A stretch of DNA of 64,000 nt. Origin: Lates calcarifer (Eukaryota; Chordata; Actinopteri; Centropomidae). A program made the position numbers and the translations under genes. Under the pieces are notes generated by a model, which did not search any database, was not told the DNA's origin, and saw nothing but the letters and a program-made list of their open reading frames with translations. The first letter of the stretch is position 1, and each line of letters opens with the position of its first letter. Location of the stretch: contig NC_066850.1 of assembly GCF_001640805.2 (NCBI RefSeq), positions 1,259,149-1,323,148 of the forward strand, written 5' to 3'. Positions 1 through 12,399 of the stretch are shown here, in pieces.

Positions 1-199
1 AGGCAAGTCACAGATCTGCTCCATTATCTCATGGTGAGCATGTCGGCCACCCTCCAATGTCCATTACCAAGAAAGATGTGTGTGTGTGTTTTTGGGAAGA
101 GGTGTGCAAAGGAAAAGAAGAGTACATGAGGCTAATCAATAGTCTAAAGTCTTAGCCACACCGGCACTTTTCCCCTCTCTGTTCACATCTCCCTCCCTC

Positions 200-1040
200 C
201 AGCACTCCATTACCACAGCTATGTACTACCAAAAAAAAAAAAAGCTGATAATTTGGGAAGGTGGAAAGAGGCAGAGTCAGAGAGATGAAAAGGGCAAAAC
301 AGTACAAAAAAAAGCAAAGAGAAGAAGAGAGAGAGAGTTGAGAAGAGCATTAAGTTTAGGGAGAGAGGGATGTAAAAAGAGAGAATCGCAACAGAGGGAG
401 GGGAGGAGGTGATGAAATAGTGAGACAGAGAAGAAAGGCAACCCTGGAGAGAAAGAGAGAGAGATGAAGGGATGTGGGGTGTGGAGGTGAAGTTAGATCC
501 AGGGGTGGAGAGAGATAAAATGAGGGCTTGATGGAGGGAGGTGAGAGGTCGCACTCTCCTCTCCTCTGTCAGAGCTGTGATTATTCCTGAATACACACCT
601 CTGTCTCTCTTTCACTGTGCATCAGTCTCATTCCTTTTTTATTTTACTCTCCCGGAGTGTTTTTTGTCCTCAATGATCTCCTATCCCCTGACGTCTTTTA
701 TCCTCATCTTTCGTTCCATTTCATACTGCCTCTCTCTCCTCCCTGTGTCCTCCCTCGCTCCTTTCCCTCTCTCTTTTTCCTCTCTCTCGCTCACCCTCAA
801 TGCATAATTCAAGCTGAGATTCCAGCGTGACGGGCGTGGCCATTAAAAATACATGGGGAGGCTGCGCCGGGGCCGTTTAGTGCTGCCTTACGTTGGAGGA
901 GGAGCACCACCGGCTAGGCCAGCAAGGGCATAGAGCGAGGGAGGGAGAGAGAGGGAGGGAGAGAGAGGGAGGGTGGATGGTGAGATGGAGATACATAAGA
1001 GGAAAAGAGAAGAGAGAGAGAGGGAGAAAAGGCATACTTT
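200..1040. repeat. purine/pyrimidine-asymmetric low-complexity region
   Basis: AG-rich DNA at 220-540 and 890-1030 flanks TC-rich DNA at 600-800. It produces several spurious open frames and no recognisable protein. Confidence 0.8.
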
Positions 1041-2010
1041 CCTTCTGCCAATATTCACTTTATCTCCCATTCACTTCAACTGGAACCCTTAAGACCAACA
1101 AATTGGAGCATGTGGTTCTTGTTTGGGTGTTTTCTCCACCTAGATCCAGGACTTCCAAAGGACACACAGACAGCTGGTTTAAACCAGAATATAACATTAA
1201 TTACCAAATCATTATGAAACAGCATATCTTCCACGACTTGCAATCCAAAAACTCAATACAGGACAAAGTCCTGCACAGAGCTCATATCACTGCCCACACA
1301 ATTGCACCGCATTAGTTTTCAAAACAACACGTTTCTCAACCAATTTCTGGCTCTGTGCTCGACTTCAGTCCTTTCGCTCAGAGGTCACGTACAAGCTGTG
1401 CGAGATCCTCTGCCTCAGCATCTCTCTCTGCCTGTCCGTCTGCGTTCTGGGTGATCTCTCCGCACTTCACATCACACAGCAGCTTAAACCCTTCATTTTT
1501 TTAATTGCTTCAACAATAGCCAAGAGGACAACATCACTCAGCTGAGAAGACAGAACTCATTTATCCATCAGCTCCTGGCTTAATGTGGGAACCGTGTGAA
1601 AAATGCACAGATATCCCAAAAGACAAATCAAACATTTTCCAGACACTTTACCCAGTAATCTCAACTCTGTAACACTGCCAACAAATCAGGCTTAAACACA
1701 ATGTGCAATATTATTTTTACAGCATATCACACTTGAATATGTTATGTGTTTTTCATTGAGTGTTGTCTTCTCTCTTGGTTAGTAGCACCGTTGTGATTAA
1801 GTATAGTATTTGTCATCCACTCTGTGGGGCCGTTTTGTGAAAAGAGAAGGCTAATGGGCTATTCAAGCATGTAAAAAGCTGCAGTGGTTGGGCATGTTGT
1901 TTCAGGCACCACTAAGAGGATAAAATATGATGTTGGAAGTCTAGTTTGAGTAAAAAGAGCTGGAGTTCAGGGTCTTATAAGACACCAAAAACACTGAATA
2001 GTGCTCAACA

Positions 2011-2050
2011 ATTTCCTGCAAGGGATTAATAAAGGATTCTGATTCTGATT
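2011..2050 (+). repeat. retroposon-like 3' tail
   Basis: The stretch TTTCCTGCAAGGGATTAAT followed by AAAGGATTCTGATTCTGATT resembles the 3' end shared by many fish LINE/SINE copies (GGGATTAATAAAG plus short tandem tail). The 5' extent is unknown. Only the tail is claimed, and the family is uncertain. Confidence 0.5.
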
Positions 2051-2455
2051 TATAATACCCAGACAGGAATTCACAACAACTTTAAATAATTAAAACAACA
2101 ATCATCCTGACCTACGTGAGGTAAATGGCAGAATTACACCATTCGTGTTACCTTACCTACCAGGAATGACTGTTTTGTTTTCCTGGACAGCCCTGTTCCC
2201 TGAGATTAATGAAGGGGCTATGTTTTTCATGTGTTTCACAACATAAGGGTTTCTAGAAAAAGTTGCAAGGTAAAAAGGAGGAGAGGAGAGAAGGAAGAAA
2301 GAGGAGGAGACATTGCTGGAGAGGAGAGACTATTCCTGGCAGGGAATAAATGTGGATTAAGAGGGAGAGGGAATAAGAAAGAAATATTTTCTCTCTGTCT
2401 CCTCCTTGACCTCAAGCTTAGGGGGGGTAATTGGCAAAACCCTGCAAGTAATACA

Positions 2456-2517
<62 letters not shown>
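2456..2517. repeat. (CT)n(CA)n compound microsatellite
   Basis: Uninterrupted CT repeat passing directly into CA repeat, about 62 nt. Confidence 0.97.
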
Positions 2518-2521
<4 letters not shown>

Positions 2522-4382
2522 CGATGCTACTACTCCCAACTCTCAGTAAACCAATCTCACACAGAAATACCAGTCCAACACACACCAACATAAACAAGAG
2601 AACACAAACCATTATGCCATAAATAAGCTCCCATTTTACTCTCCATCAATCAACAAATCAATTATATTGATTTCTGCCATTTGAATATGGTGTAGAAGGT
2701 GTAGAAATACAGTCTATAAGTGTGTGTAAGATAGACAGAATGAGAAACTTTGTCATTTCCAGCATATGTCATGTTCTATATAAATCTCCAAAGGAGGACA
2801 TCTATTTTAAACACACATGCTCAAGCCTGCACGGCTCCAGTCAATGTCCCCTCACAGATATTGTTTCTTGAAAGAAGACAGTGGCTTTCTGCTAATGTTC
2901 TTTCCATGTCCTCTGTCTTTTCTTACATAAATAATACGCCGCTGTTATTAACATGCTCAGAAAAGGCTGCAGGAGACGGCGAGCTCACACATGGAAGCAG
3001 CAGCAGAAGAAGAGGAGAGATAGATTGAGGCACGCCAAGAGTGGAGAGCAGGGATGTAGAAATGCCGAACACTTAACCTCTTTATTTCTTCCTCCTCCCA
3101 CCTGCTCTCTCTCTGATCTAATGTAACATCACAGCAAGATGTAAAAACACCTCCCGTAACCCATCTTTTTCCCTCAAGTCTTCCACTGCTCTTTTACTGA
3201 ACTCTTCTCCTCTGACGATTACCATTTTACTGCCTTCACTCTCCTTATCTATCACCTTTACTGCCCTGCTTCTTTCTGTCTGTCACTTTTTACTTGCCTC
3301 CTCATTCAGGGGGTAGAAAAGACGCAAAGGCAACAAAAATAAAATAAAAAAAAAGATCATGCATGAGAGGAAACAGCATGATGACACTACAGTGGAGTAA
3401 AAACAGATTAAGAGGTGAATCTGAATAAAAAAGAGGAAAATGGAAAAAGCAGCACAACACTGTGTTATATCTGCTCTTTTCATTGCCAAACATCACGAGT
3501 ACTCTTATCAAACATACCCATGGTATCATCCAGCAGTCACTTATTAAAAATGGCCTCTTATTTTCTTATTTTCTTTCCCCCTGTGTGTTTTCCCCCTACT
3601 CTCATCTTCTTGCCTTATCTATTCTGCTTTTACTCACATTTATTAAAAAATACTGCACACTGGGATATGTATTTGGGGGGCTTCACCAGCCTCGACACTG
3701 TAAATGCTGCTGGAAAGATAAGGCAGAACTAATAGAGGCACTTCCCCTCCAAAACATTAAAAATGTATTCAAATGCTGTATTTATTCATGTCAACTTCCT
3801 GTCTACATCCCAGTAACAGGCTTGAGAAATAATCAATGAATCATGTGTCATGCAATTTTAAACACCTTCTTCTTTATTTTTGATTTACATTGGGAACTGT
3901 AATTAAATCTCAATGTATTTTCCTTCTGAGAAAACAAAACTTAGTTAAAGGTGAGACACAGTTTGAACTTTAATGGACACTGTCTCCACCCATGTCGCTC
4001 CACAGCACAGTGCTGAACTTAACACCCAGGTGTTCATTCTGTTATGGCAGCAACCATAGGTAAAGTAAAGTAATAAGATCATGTAGCAACTGAACAGCGA
4101 GCGAGCAACCAATCAGATAATTCATGACAGCAGGAGCAGATCAACAGATCTGTTTCTTGTTTTTTCAGTCATAGCAGACGCTCTAACAGCCAACAAGAAT
4201 GTTTGATCTTTTCCAAAAACAGACAAGACACAACTAGCAGACACAACAGCAAGCCAATACACTTGGACTGGAGGTAACACATTCAACACAATCTCCGTTT
4301 TCCTATTTCAAACATCTTCCATTGTAATTTTCAGGCTGCCACCAAATTTCACACCCGTGTAGCTGTGTAGGTCCAGTGTATA

Positions 4383-4386
<4 letters not shown>

Positions 4387-4413
<27 letters not shown>
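4387..4413. repeat. (TG)n microsatellite
   Basis: Uninterrupted TG repeat of about 27 nt in the grm8 intron. Confidence 0.95.
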
Positions 4414-4828
4414 CTGCTGAGGCTGCTCTAACAGGACTGAAAGATGACCCAAATACTTTTGTCAGATTTAACACACAGCACTCTCACGGAGCAAATATGG
4501 CACACTCATCTTTACTCATCACAGGTTTGTGTTTTGAGAGGCTCACCTGTCTAATAAACTCACACAGAGTCATTGACCGATGGTAAAATGAAATGCAACT
4601 ACATGCAACTAGCAGAGCCACAGTACAGGTTTATTCACATATCACACCAACAATAGGTGACAATCAAGAAACACCAAAATACTATAATATATAACAATAC
4701 ATGACAGAACCTACTATAATAACTGCACAGCAAGAAGTTAAATACACACCGACAGGCGCTGATAGACATTTACTACCAGGGAAAGAAACAAGCTAACAAG
4801 TGAAAAAAACAGAGGGAGTATTTAACTC

Positions 4829-5250
4829 ACGTTATTTGAAGTCGAAGTCCATTCCCGTCTCTTTCACGGAGATGAAATTGTTAATGTCCATTATCCAGCA
4901 CTGTAGCGCGGTGTTTGTTGCTGCTATGATCATTGTGTTTTGTTTGTTTGTTTACAGACCTCCATCGCTGCTAGCTAGCTAACTGCAAAGCTAGCTAATA
5001 TCATCAGCAACACTGGGAAACTACCGCTACTACTACTCCTACGACTTTATTATTACATTGTAATTGATGTTGTTAACTTTTCGTCATTTGTTGTGTCGCC
5101 AGACGACAAAAAACTGCAAAATTCACTTCAAAGTTTCCTGTTTAGTCCGACATTTGTCAACTACGCATCTAAAAATTGGACATTTGCTTCCGCTCAGTAG
5201 ATTCGAGAAAACTACGTCATCAGGTGTGGTTAACTGACCAATCAGAGCCC
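4829..5250 (-). promoter_or_regulatory. promoter-like patch and possible first exon inside the grm8 intron
   Basis: A CCAAT box in NF-Y context (5238-5242), a TGACGTAG element (5212-5219) and an ETS-type AGCGGAAGC (5187-5195) cluster within 60 bp. Downstream on the minus strand, CpG-containing sequence ends at AAATAAC followed by donor GTGAGT (4830). Short open frames stop before the donor. This could be a nested noncoding transcript or the end of an unrecognised DNA transposon. Confidence 0.3.
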
Positions 5251-6661
5251 TGTTCTGTTTGTTTTCTTGTTTCTTTGTTTTTATTTTTTTTTTTTTTAAT
5301 CATTATTTTATTTTTTTATTTGTTTGTTTGTTGTTGTTCGGTTTTTTATCGTTGTTTTTGTTTTTTGTTGTTTTGTTTTATTTTTTGGAGCATATGTTTG
5401 CATTTTGAAAAATAACGTACGCCGAATGTTCTACAAGCACTTCCTGTTTGCGTTGTACAGTGGGATGTGCTCACAGCTATCAATGAATTACTTTGCTATT
5501 ACAGAAAACCTTTACACTTGAATATTCTCAAGCAAACTTTGCACTATTTGGCCTATTGTGTCTATGATTTACCAAAGTTATAAAAACCTGCCCACTGACA
5601 GAAAAACACTGGCTTCAACTGTAATGCTGCAAAATTGCCTTGGGCCACAAAAGCTGACTGACATTAGTCAGCCATTACAACCCAGAGGGCTGCTATTTCA
5701 TTCATCTGAGGGACAAAAAGTGAAAAAATATGAAATCTTTTTACCAAAATGAGACTAGAGTGAATCCTAGTTTACCCCACCACAGTCCACTTCCCCTACA
5801 TAATCTACACTCACATATAACTTAAACAGTAATTTGAAATGAGTTTACTTACGTGACTGCAACCATTTCCTAAGACCAGGCATCAGGTTTGCATTATGAA
5901 GTAGGCAAATATCATTATGGAATGATACTCCTCAGCCCTAGAAAACACATTCTCACTGTGTGAGTCCTCCCTCAGTCTCATTTTCTCTCCTTGTCGAGTT
6001 CATTTATTTCAAATGAGAGAATCCATTACTGCGGCATCATTCCGATGCAGATCCACTGTCCACAGAGCGAGTGGTGAAATCATGCATGCTGAAAACACTT
6101 CATCAGGGAACCAAAGTTACAACAGAAATTCATGTTGGAATGACAAGCCAAGTGCTTGAACCATGCTATCCTTTCATAGAACTAGGCACACTGTTTGCAT
6201 GGTGATTAAGTCCTTAATAGATGTGCAATTGTACCAACTATGATATGATATATAGGCAATAATTACCTACACTTTTTGTGTTGTTTCTGTTATAGTCCAT
6301 TTCTCTTTTTCACAGTGGATATGTTGTCTTCTCAAACAGGGGTGTGACTAATAGCACTAATAATGTTCCATTATAGTGTGCCAGGGTCCTGGTATTGTGC
6401 ATGCTGGCTCACTGGCATGGCTCCCTGGCACAACACAATCAGCCATGAGTCTTGGCTTTATAGTTAGCACTTGCAACACCAGGGTGACATCAACCTCACC
6501 CCCGAACACATGCATGTTGGGCATTAAGAGTGCTCCTACCTGGAGATGCAAAATAAGAAATGGAGTTGATCCCTAGGTGCTGCACTGGGGCTGCCGACTG
6601 CTCCTTAATAGTTAGGATGGATCAAAGCAGAGAAAATATTACTAGAGAGGAGCGAACAGGC

Positions 6662-6900
6662 CTTTCTCACAGCGGCCCTGGCGTAAGAGGAAAAGCACAG
6701 GTGTAACTAATAACATTAATGTTGGTTACGTTTCATTTTGAGCCATAGATCTCATTCACTTTACAGTTAGACCTGTGTGCGACTCGCCCAAATGCCCTCT
6801 GTAATAAAGGTCTGTAAAGTACTGTATTACATAACACAAATGTGACGGAGCCATCATTAATGTTATTAGCTACACCTGTGCTTTCTCTGCTGTGACAAGT
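6662..6900. mobile_element. inverted-repeat element (MITE-like or palindromic)
   Basis: The arms at about 6687-6726 and 6851-6890 are inverted copies with only a few mismatches over 40 bases, sharing AGCACAGGTGTA and CTAATAACATTAATG. The match continues outward (TTCTCACAGC against TTGTCACAGC) after a gap. The spacer is about 125 bases. A weaker related stretch is at about 6338-6368. No coding content is present. Confidence 0.55.
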
Positions 6901-7059
6901 CAAAATGATCTTTATTGTCCAGCTGTGATTTGTGAAACTGTTGCGTAATGGCTTCACTTATCCCTTATCTGAGCTTCTATTCAGCCACAAACCTGATGAA
7001 AGGAAGGGAAGAGATAGAATCTGACTCCACTTTAATGCACTCTATACACTGGCTCTCTC

Positions 7060-7081
7060 CACACACACACACACACACACA
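7060..7081. repeat. (CA)n microsatellite
   Basis: CA repeat of about 22 nt; the first of a cluster between 7 and 12.4 kb. Confidence 0.93.
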
Positions 7082-7819
7082 TGTAGATAATACCCACAGA
7101 CACACACTATCGTTTTCAGTCTTTCTATCTTTCTATCTCTTTCTCTCTGACACATAAATACACACACATATACTCAGTTAATGCCTAAACCCTCTCTCCA
7201 AAGCGTGAACACGTTCACAGCCAAGTGGACACAAATAAATGCACACGTTAACACAGTCAGCAGTTTCATTAAACACATTTCTAATGACGTCTTGTTTTCC
7301 ATCAGAGATCTAGATTAAACTTTAAATTACCTTCCTATCTCATCCAATACCATAAGTGTGTATACACGTTTCCATATGTTGTTTCTGTCTGTGTGACTTT
7401 AAGAGAGAGACTGAATTTTTGCCCCTTTTTTACTAAACACAATCAATGTTATTCAGATTGTAAAGCCCTTTGAGCTTCGCACTAATGTGTTTTAAAGCAC
7501 ATACATATCTAGAAAAACTTTCCTGCTTGTCATTTTCAAATCCAAAACAAAGGATTCTGCACCATTCAGCCGCTAACAAATCCAATTTAATCTGAGTTCA
7601 CACGGTACATATGGCTCTTATAAATGAATCATCTCCAGGCAACACTTAACAAATGAAAGTAATAAATAATTTCAGAAGGACAATTAACTCTCCCTTCATT
7701 AACCATTTGCTCATTAAGTCTGGCTTCGTTAGCAGAGGTTGGATGATCATGTCCCGCCCGTCTATAGCGACTGTGATATTTCCTCGTTGCATTTGATTCA
7801 GAGTGAAGCATTGTGCAAT

Positions 7820-7844
7820 CACACACACACACACACACACACAC
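7820..7844. repeat. (CA)n microsatellite
   Basis: CA repeat of about 25 nt; the antisense frame gives a spurious Cys/Val ORF. Confidence 0.93.
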
Positions 7845-8965
7845 TCCTACTCAGACACAAGCAAGGAAAGGCTCGCGTGCACGATTCAGTCGGCGCTAAA
7901 CGGAGACCCACTCATGTCCTAATGAGTTTTCCTGCTTGCTGTTCAGCGTGCTCTCTGGCTTCATTATCATCACCCTCTTAATGCATAAAGTCTCCATGAA
8001 AGAAATCAACACCACATCATTACACTCTAGAGGATGCTCTCGTGCTCTTTGTCTTTTTATCGTTCTCGTGTGTCTTTTTCCTTCTGCATCCTTTCGTCTT
8101 TACTTCTGCCTGTCCCTCATTAATCCCTTTCTCTCCTGCTCTGCCTCTTTCTTTCCTGTCTTTCTCTCTGTCTTGTAAAGTCTCCTTCACACTCTTTCCC
8201 TCCGCTCTCTGCTGTCTTTGCTGTCATTATTTCATCAAACACTCTGCAGGATTAGGACGAGCCCGTAAGCCAAACTCTGCCTGACCTTGAGAATAATGGT
8301 CAAATCCACCAGGAATGGCATCCGAATCGGCATCTGAATAAAATTACCACGTTTTCCTGTTAATTGCATTTTAATGCAGCTGTTGTCATCATGTTGCGAA
8401 GCTGAACGCCAAATTGATTTGTAATTCAGAGGGTGTCGCTGAGCCTGAAAAGGAGATTGTTCTAGTATGGCTTTTAGGTGCACAAAGGCCCCAGCCTGCT
8501 GTAACGTTCTAAGGGTTTGAGCAAACATTTGCTCTCGCTAATTTGCCTTACAGCAGAAAGTGTGCAAATTTATTTGCATGTGCATGTGTACACTGTGTTA
8601 AGAGACACATAAGACAAAAGAAGTTTCACATATGTGTGTGCTGTAGATTCACTCTGCCTCCTGGGAGCAGGGAGGTTCGCGTCACGCAATGTATGGTGCA
8701 GAAATCAAACAACGGAGAGCACAGTGCTCAGGAAAGCAATCATGGTGGTGGTAATACACAGGCAGATGAATATATCAGCAATATCACACAGTGCAGCAGT
8801 TAATTCCCCAGACAGACAGAGAGGACAGGAGGCAGCAGCTGAATTATGGAAGCAATTGGAAGGCTCTTCCACCGCGATTCCTCCTAATACCTGCACACAC
8901 ATACGGATGAGTACATGTGCATATGTAAAACATACTTTACTGCGATGAAGAACCTTGAGTAATGG

Positions 8966-8989
8966 CACACACACACACACACACACACT
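8966..8989. repeat. (CA)n microsatellite
   Basis: CA repeat of about 24 nt in the grm8 intron. Confidence 0.93.
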
Positions 8990-9262
8990 CACATACTGCT
9001 CATGCACAGCTGGGTGCCAGTGAGGAAGGATGGGAGAGCGTGGGAAAGCTTCCTCTTGCTTCTGACCTTGGCCTTGAAACACACAACTTCATATAAAAAA
9101 GAAGAAGAAAAAACACCAGCAGAGACACAGATAATAAATTGTCTCCTCAAAGGAAACAAGAGCCTGAGTGTGTGTGTGTTTGTGTGTTTGCATGTGTTTG
9201 AAAGCCTCAAGCAGAATCAAGTGGAACTGACGCTGATTGAATGAAGGGTAGAGACTTCAGTA

Positions 9263-9299
9263 TGTGTGCGCGCGCGCGTGTGTGTGTTGTGTGTGTGTG
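9263..9299. repeat. (TG)(CG)(TG) alternating purine-pyrimidine tract
   Basis: TG repeat with an internal (CG)5-type block, strictly alternating over most of its length. It is a classical candidate for left-handed DNA. Confidence 0.9.
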
Positions 9300-9493
9300 C
9301 ATAATAGCAGTGTTTCCTAAATTCCCCGAGGCAAAGCCATTCCATTTGCACTCACCGGGGGACAGCCACCACTTATCAATTTATGAATTGAATTTCATTT
9401 TCGGCTTCCGACACACAGCGTGCTTGTGTCACTGAGTGAAAGGCGCCTTTCACTTCATTGTAAGATAGTGAGGGCTGGGACTGACAAAGCCAC

Positions 9494-9512
9494 CCACACA
9501 CACACTCACACA

Positions 9513-9543
<31 letters not shown>
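9494..9543. repeat. (CA)n microsatellite, interrupted
   Basis: About 50 nt of CA with two CTCA interruptions. Confidence 0.93.
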
Positions 9544-9546
<3 letters not shown>

Positions 9547-11133
9547 GAGTCCATTAGCGATAGCACTGATGTGAAGGCAGCTATCACCTCCTTACCCTTT
9601 AAAAGTAGCACACTTTATCATATCTATAACTGATAATGTTTTTGGTGTTTATAGGTGTCATTAGGTTCTCCAGTGCAAACACTGGCTAATGCTCCATTAG
9701 CTGTAGCCAAGGTTTGCCTCAAGGTGGTTTCAGAGGTGACCAAAAGTCTCAGGGGCTCACCGATCCATAGTGCTGCTGTAATTACCAACCATGCACAAAC
9801 ACAATCAATAGCCAAGGATGAAGCAGTTAGTTTCTGAGAGAAAAACAAAGACAAAATATGAGAGAAAAGATTAAAAAAAACAAAAACGTGCAGGTTAGTG
9901 AACGTTTCGGGCTCCAGGTTATGTGCCCTCCATGTCAGACTTTCAATTTGTGGAACCCCAGAGCAGCAGCTATCTTGTCTTCATCATATGAATCAATAGT
10001 GTCCTCATTAATTCTGTTCCACATAGACCCAGGGAACAATGCACGCTGAAAACAAAACAGAGCTTGGCTGAGAACTCATTAGACGCAAATACAGCTGCTG
10101 GTTCACACACCCTGAAACAGCTGTAACCATGACTATTTAAAGCAGAGTTTATTACAAAACAACTTGGGCTGTGTTATTGTAGTTATGGCTGTCATTTGCA
10201 TCAGTATTAACCTCGGCAACATCACTAAAAGGAAGGATTTAAATAAACACGTCGACGTGTTATAAACAGTAAAACTAAACTAAAGCAGACCAGCTTCCTG
10301 GTTTCATTTAGACTGCACCACTCTGGTCATATACACACTTTTCCTATACAGTGAGGAATGATCAGCTACACTCTCTTTGGCTTCATATCTTTGGAAAGTA
10401 GCTGCCAAATCTTTTCAGGTTGTAAACAAATAAAACATCTACATTTCTAACCCTCATCACCACTTGACTGATTCCTTTTCCTCATGTGTTTGAATCATTT
10501 TAGAAGAGCATCATTTGTGTAGAGGAAATGTCTTTCCTCTCTTTACTTTAGTGATTTAGAAATGGAGGCCAAAACAAAGACAATAAGATCCCAAGTGTTG
10601 AAGTTGTCAGCTCAGTGTGTTTAAATGCTCTGCTCTTTTTTTATATGTAAACTTCCTCTGAAAACACGCTCCTGCGACCGCCTGGCTTCCCCTGCACGAG
10701 GATTAACAAAGTTTCATCTTATTATATCTTATGTCGTCCTCTCTCTCCGCTCCGTGTCATTCCACAGAGCAGGATCGGGTTTTAAAGATAATCTTCAAAA
10801 GAGAAACCCAAACAAAAGAAACACCAACAACAACTTTTGATTTCATCTCGGGCCGTGACTGTCAGCGCGCGGCTCCCTCTGTGGCTGAGCACGGTGAAGA
10901 CAGAAAAATGAAGACGAGAGAGAAAAGCGGCGGTTTTCTTGGGGATTTGGATATGGAATTTTTTACACAATCTGTTGTTTGAATCTCTTTTGTCTGCTGC
11001 GAGATTAAAAGACACACTCTCTCCCTCTCTCTCTGCTGTATTTGCTTGCTGAGCCCCTTGTGTTGAGTGGGCGACTAGCTGTGACTGGCACTGTCAGATT
11101 AGCCCATTTAAAAAAGACATATGTTTATTGCAG

Positions 11134-11135
<2 letters not shown>

Positions 11136-11182
<47 letters not shown>
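11136..11182. repeat. (TG)n microsatellite, 47 nt
   Basis: Uninterrupted TG repeat, the longest of its kind here. It is complementary to the CA array at 11302-11348. Confidence 0.96.
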
Positions 11183-11184
<2 letters not shown>

Positions 11185-11301
11185 TCCATACTATTTTCAG
11201 ACTGTGACGCATGCTGCATTATTCATGTTAAACCATGTAGGGGGAGATACAGTCTTGTGTCATATAACACCACTGCCACAGGCCTCTGGTTGATATCATA
11301 T

Positions 11302-11313
11302 CACACACACACA

Positions 11314-11348
<35 letters not shown>
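11302..11348. repeat. (CA)n microsatellite, 47 nt
   Basis: CA repeat with one CTCA interruption, 119 nt after the TG array with which it could pair. Confidence 0.95.
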
Positions 11349-11351
<3 letters not shown>

Positions 11352-12118
11352 TCAATTCACTAAATACTTAAGACCTCCACACACACATACAAACAATCCC
11401 TGGCACACTTATCCAAACATACTGCTGTATATCGCTGGACACACAAAAGATTTTCTCCCACAGCGACATACAATATACACACGCATGTACACGGACACAC
11501 ACAATGCACTAAATCGTATTAGGCAAATGAGAACGAGGCAGCGCGGAGCCAGAGAGGCACTCTGTTCGAGGGCTGCTGATGCTGATGTGACAGATCCTGG
11601 CATAAATCATGTTTAGTTGTTGTTGTTGTTTAATATGCAAATCTTCCATTCAAAGCACAAGCCTGTTGTTAACAAGTGCGTTCAAACACACACACACACA
11701 TTCTCACGCACATGTGCAGTATGGATTTCCAAAAGAAGGCAGGCACAAAATGTGTGGCCACAGATACACAAACACACACACACACTTAGACACACGCTGA
11801 GGGAAAAAAGCGTGGGATAGATGTGGATGTGAAATGCCATGGGCGTCATTACTGGACTCATATTTCATAATCATACGGCTATCCATCAGCCCCTGTTCAG
11901 CTAATGATGACAACGCCAACACACGCACATACACACATAAGCACGCCCATCCTAAAGCACACCTAGAGAGAAGTGCTCTCCACCACAGATACGAGAGCTT
12001 CTGCAAGGACACAAACACAGCAGCACAAAGAGAGGACACGCAGGACGCGCCGCGTACACATGAAGATGCTCAATTAGGCCAGAAAACACACTAAGACAAA
12101 GAGATGTCCTATCAGGCA

Positions 12119-12141
12119 ACACACACACACACACACACACA
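12119..12141. repeat. (CA)n microsatellite
   Basis: CA repeat of about 23 nt. Confidence 0.92.
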
Positions 12142-12268
12142 AGCACAAACGCACGCCACAGTGAATGAAGTGGCTGTTGACAGATTTCAGCAGTAATTGA
12201 TACCCGTGTTTGGCAGCCATTTTTATTTGGCCCAACCACAAGCCAGGAATGATCTAAACTCCGCAGCG

Positions 12269-12271
<3 letters not shown>

Positions 12272-12305
<34 letters not shown>
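12272..12305. repeat. (CA)n microsatellite
   Basis: CA repeat of about 34 nt. Confidence 0.94.
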
Positions 12306-12306
<1 letters not shown>

Positions 12307-12343
12307 GCCCTTCCTTACAAGCATCACTTGACACATCTCTTCT

Positions 12344-12399
12344 CACACACACACACACACACACATCTGTTGTGTTCAAATGTGTGTGTGTGTGTGTGT
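12344..12399. repeat. (CA)11 and (TG)n arms with 15-nt loop
   Basis: A CA run (12344-12365) is followed after 15 bases by a TG run (12381-12399), forming a near-perfect inverted repeat. Confidence 0.93.

Noticed and set aside
11128..11616. 162-codon plus-strand open frame starting with alternating Cys/Val
   Set aside because: It is the translation of the TG and CA arrays and their flanks, with no domain and no splice support. The same holds for other Cys/Val, Thr/His and Arg/Glu frames over microsatellites.
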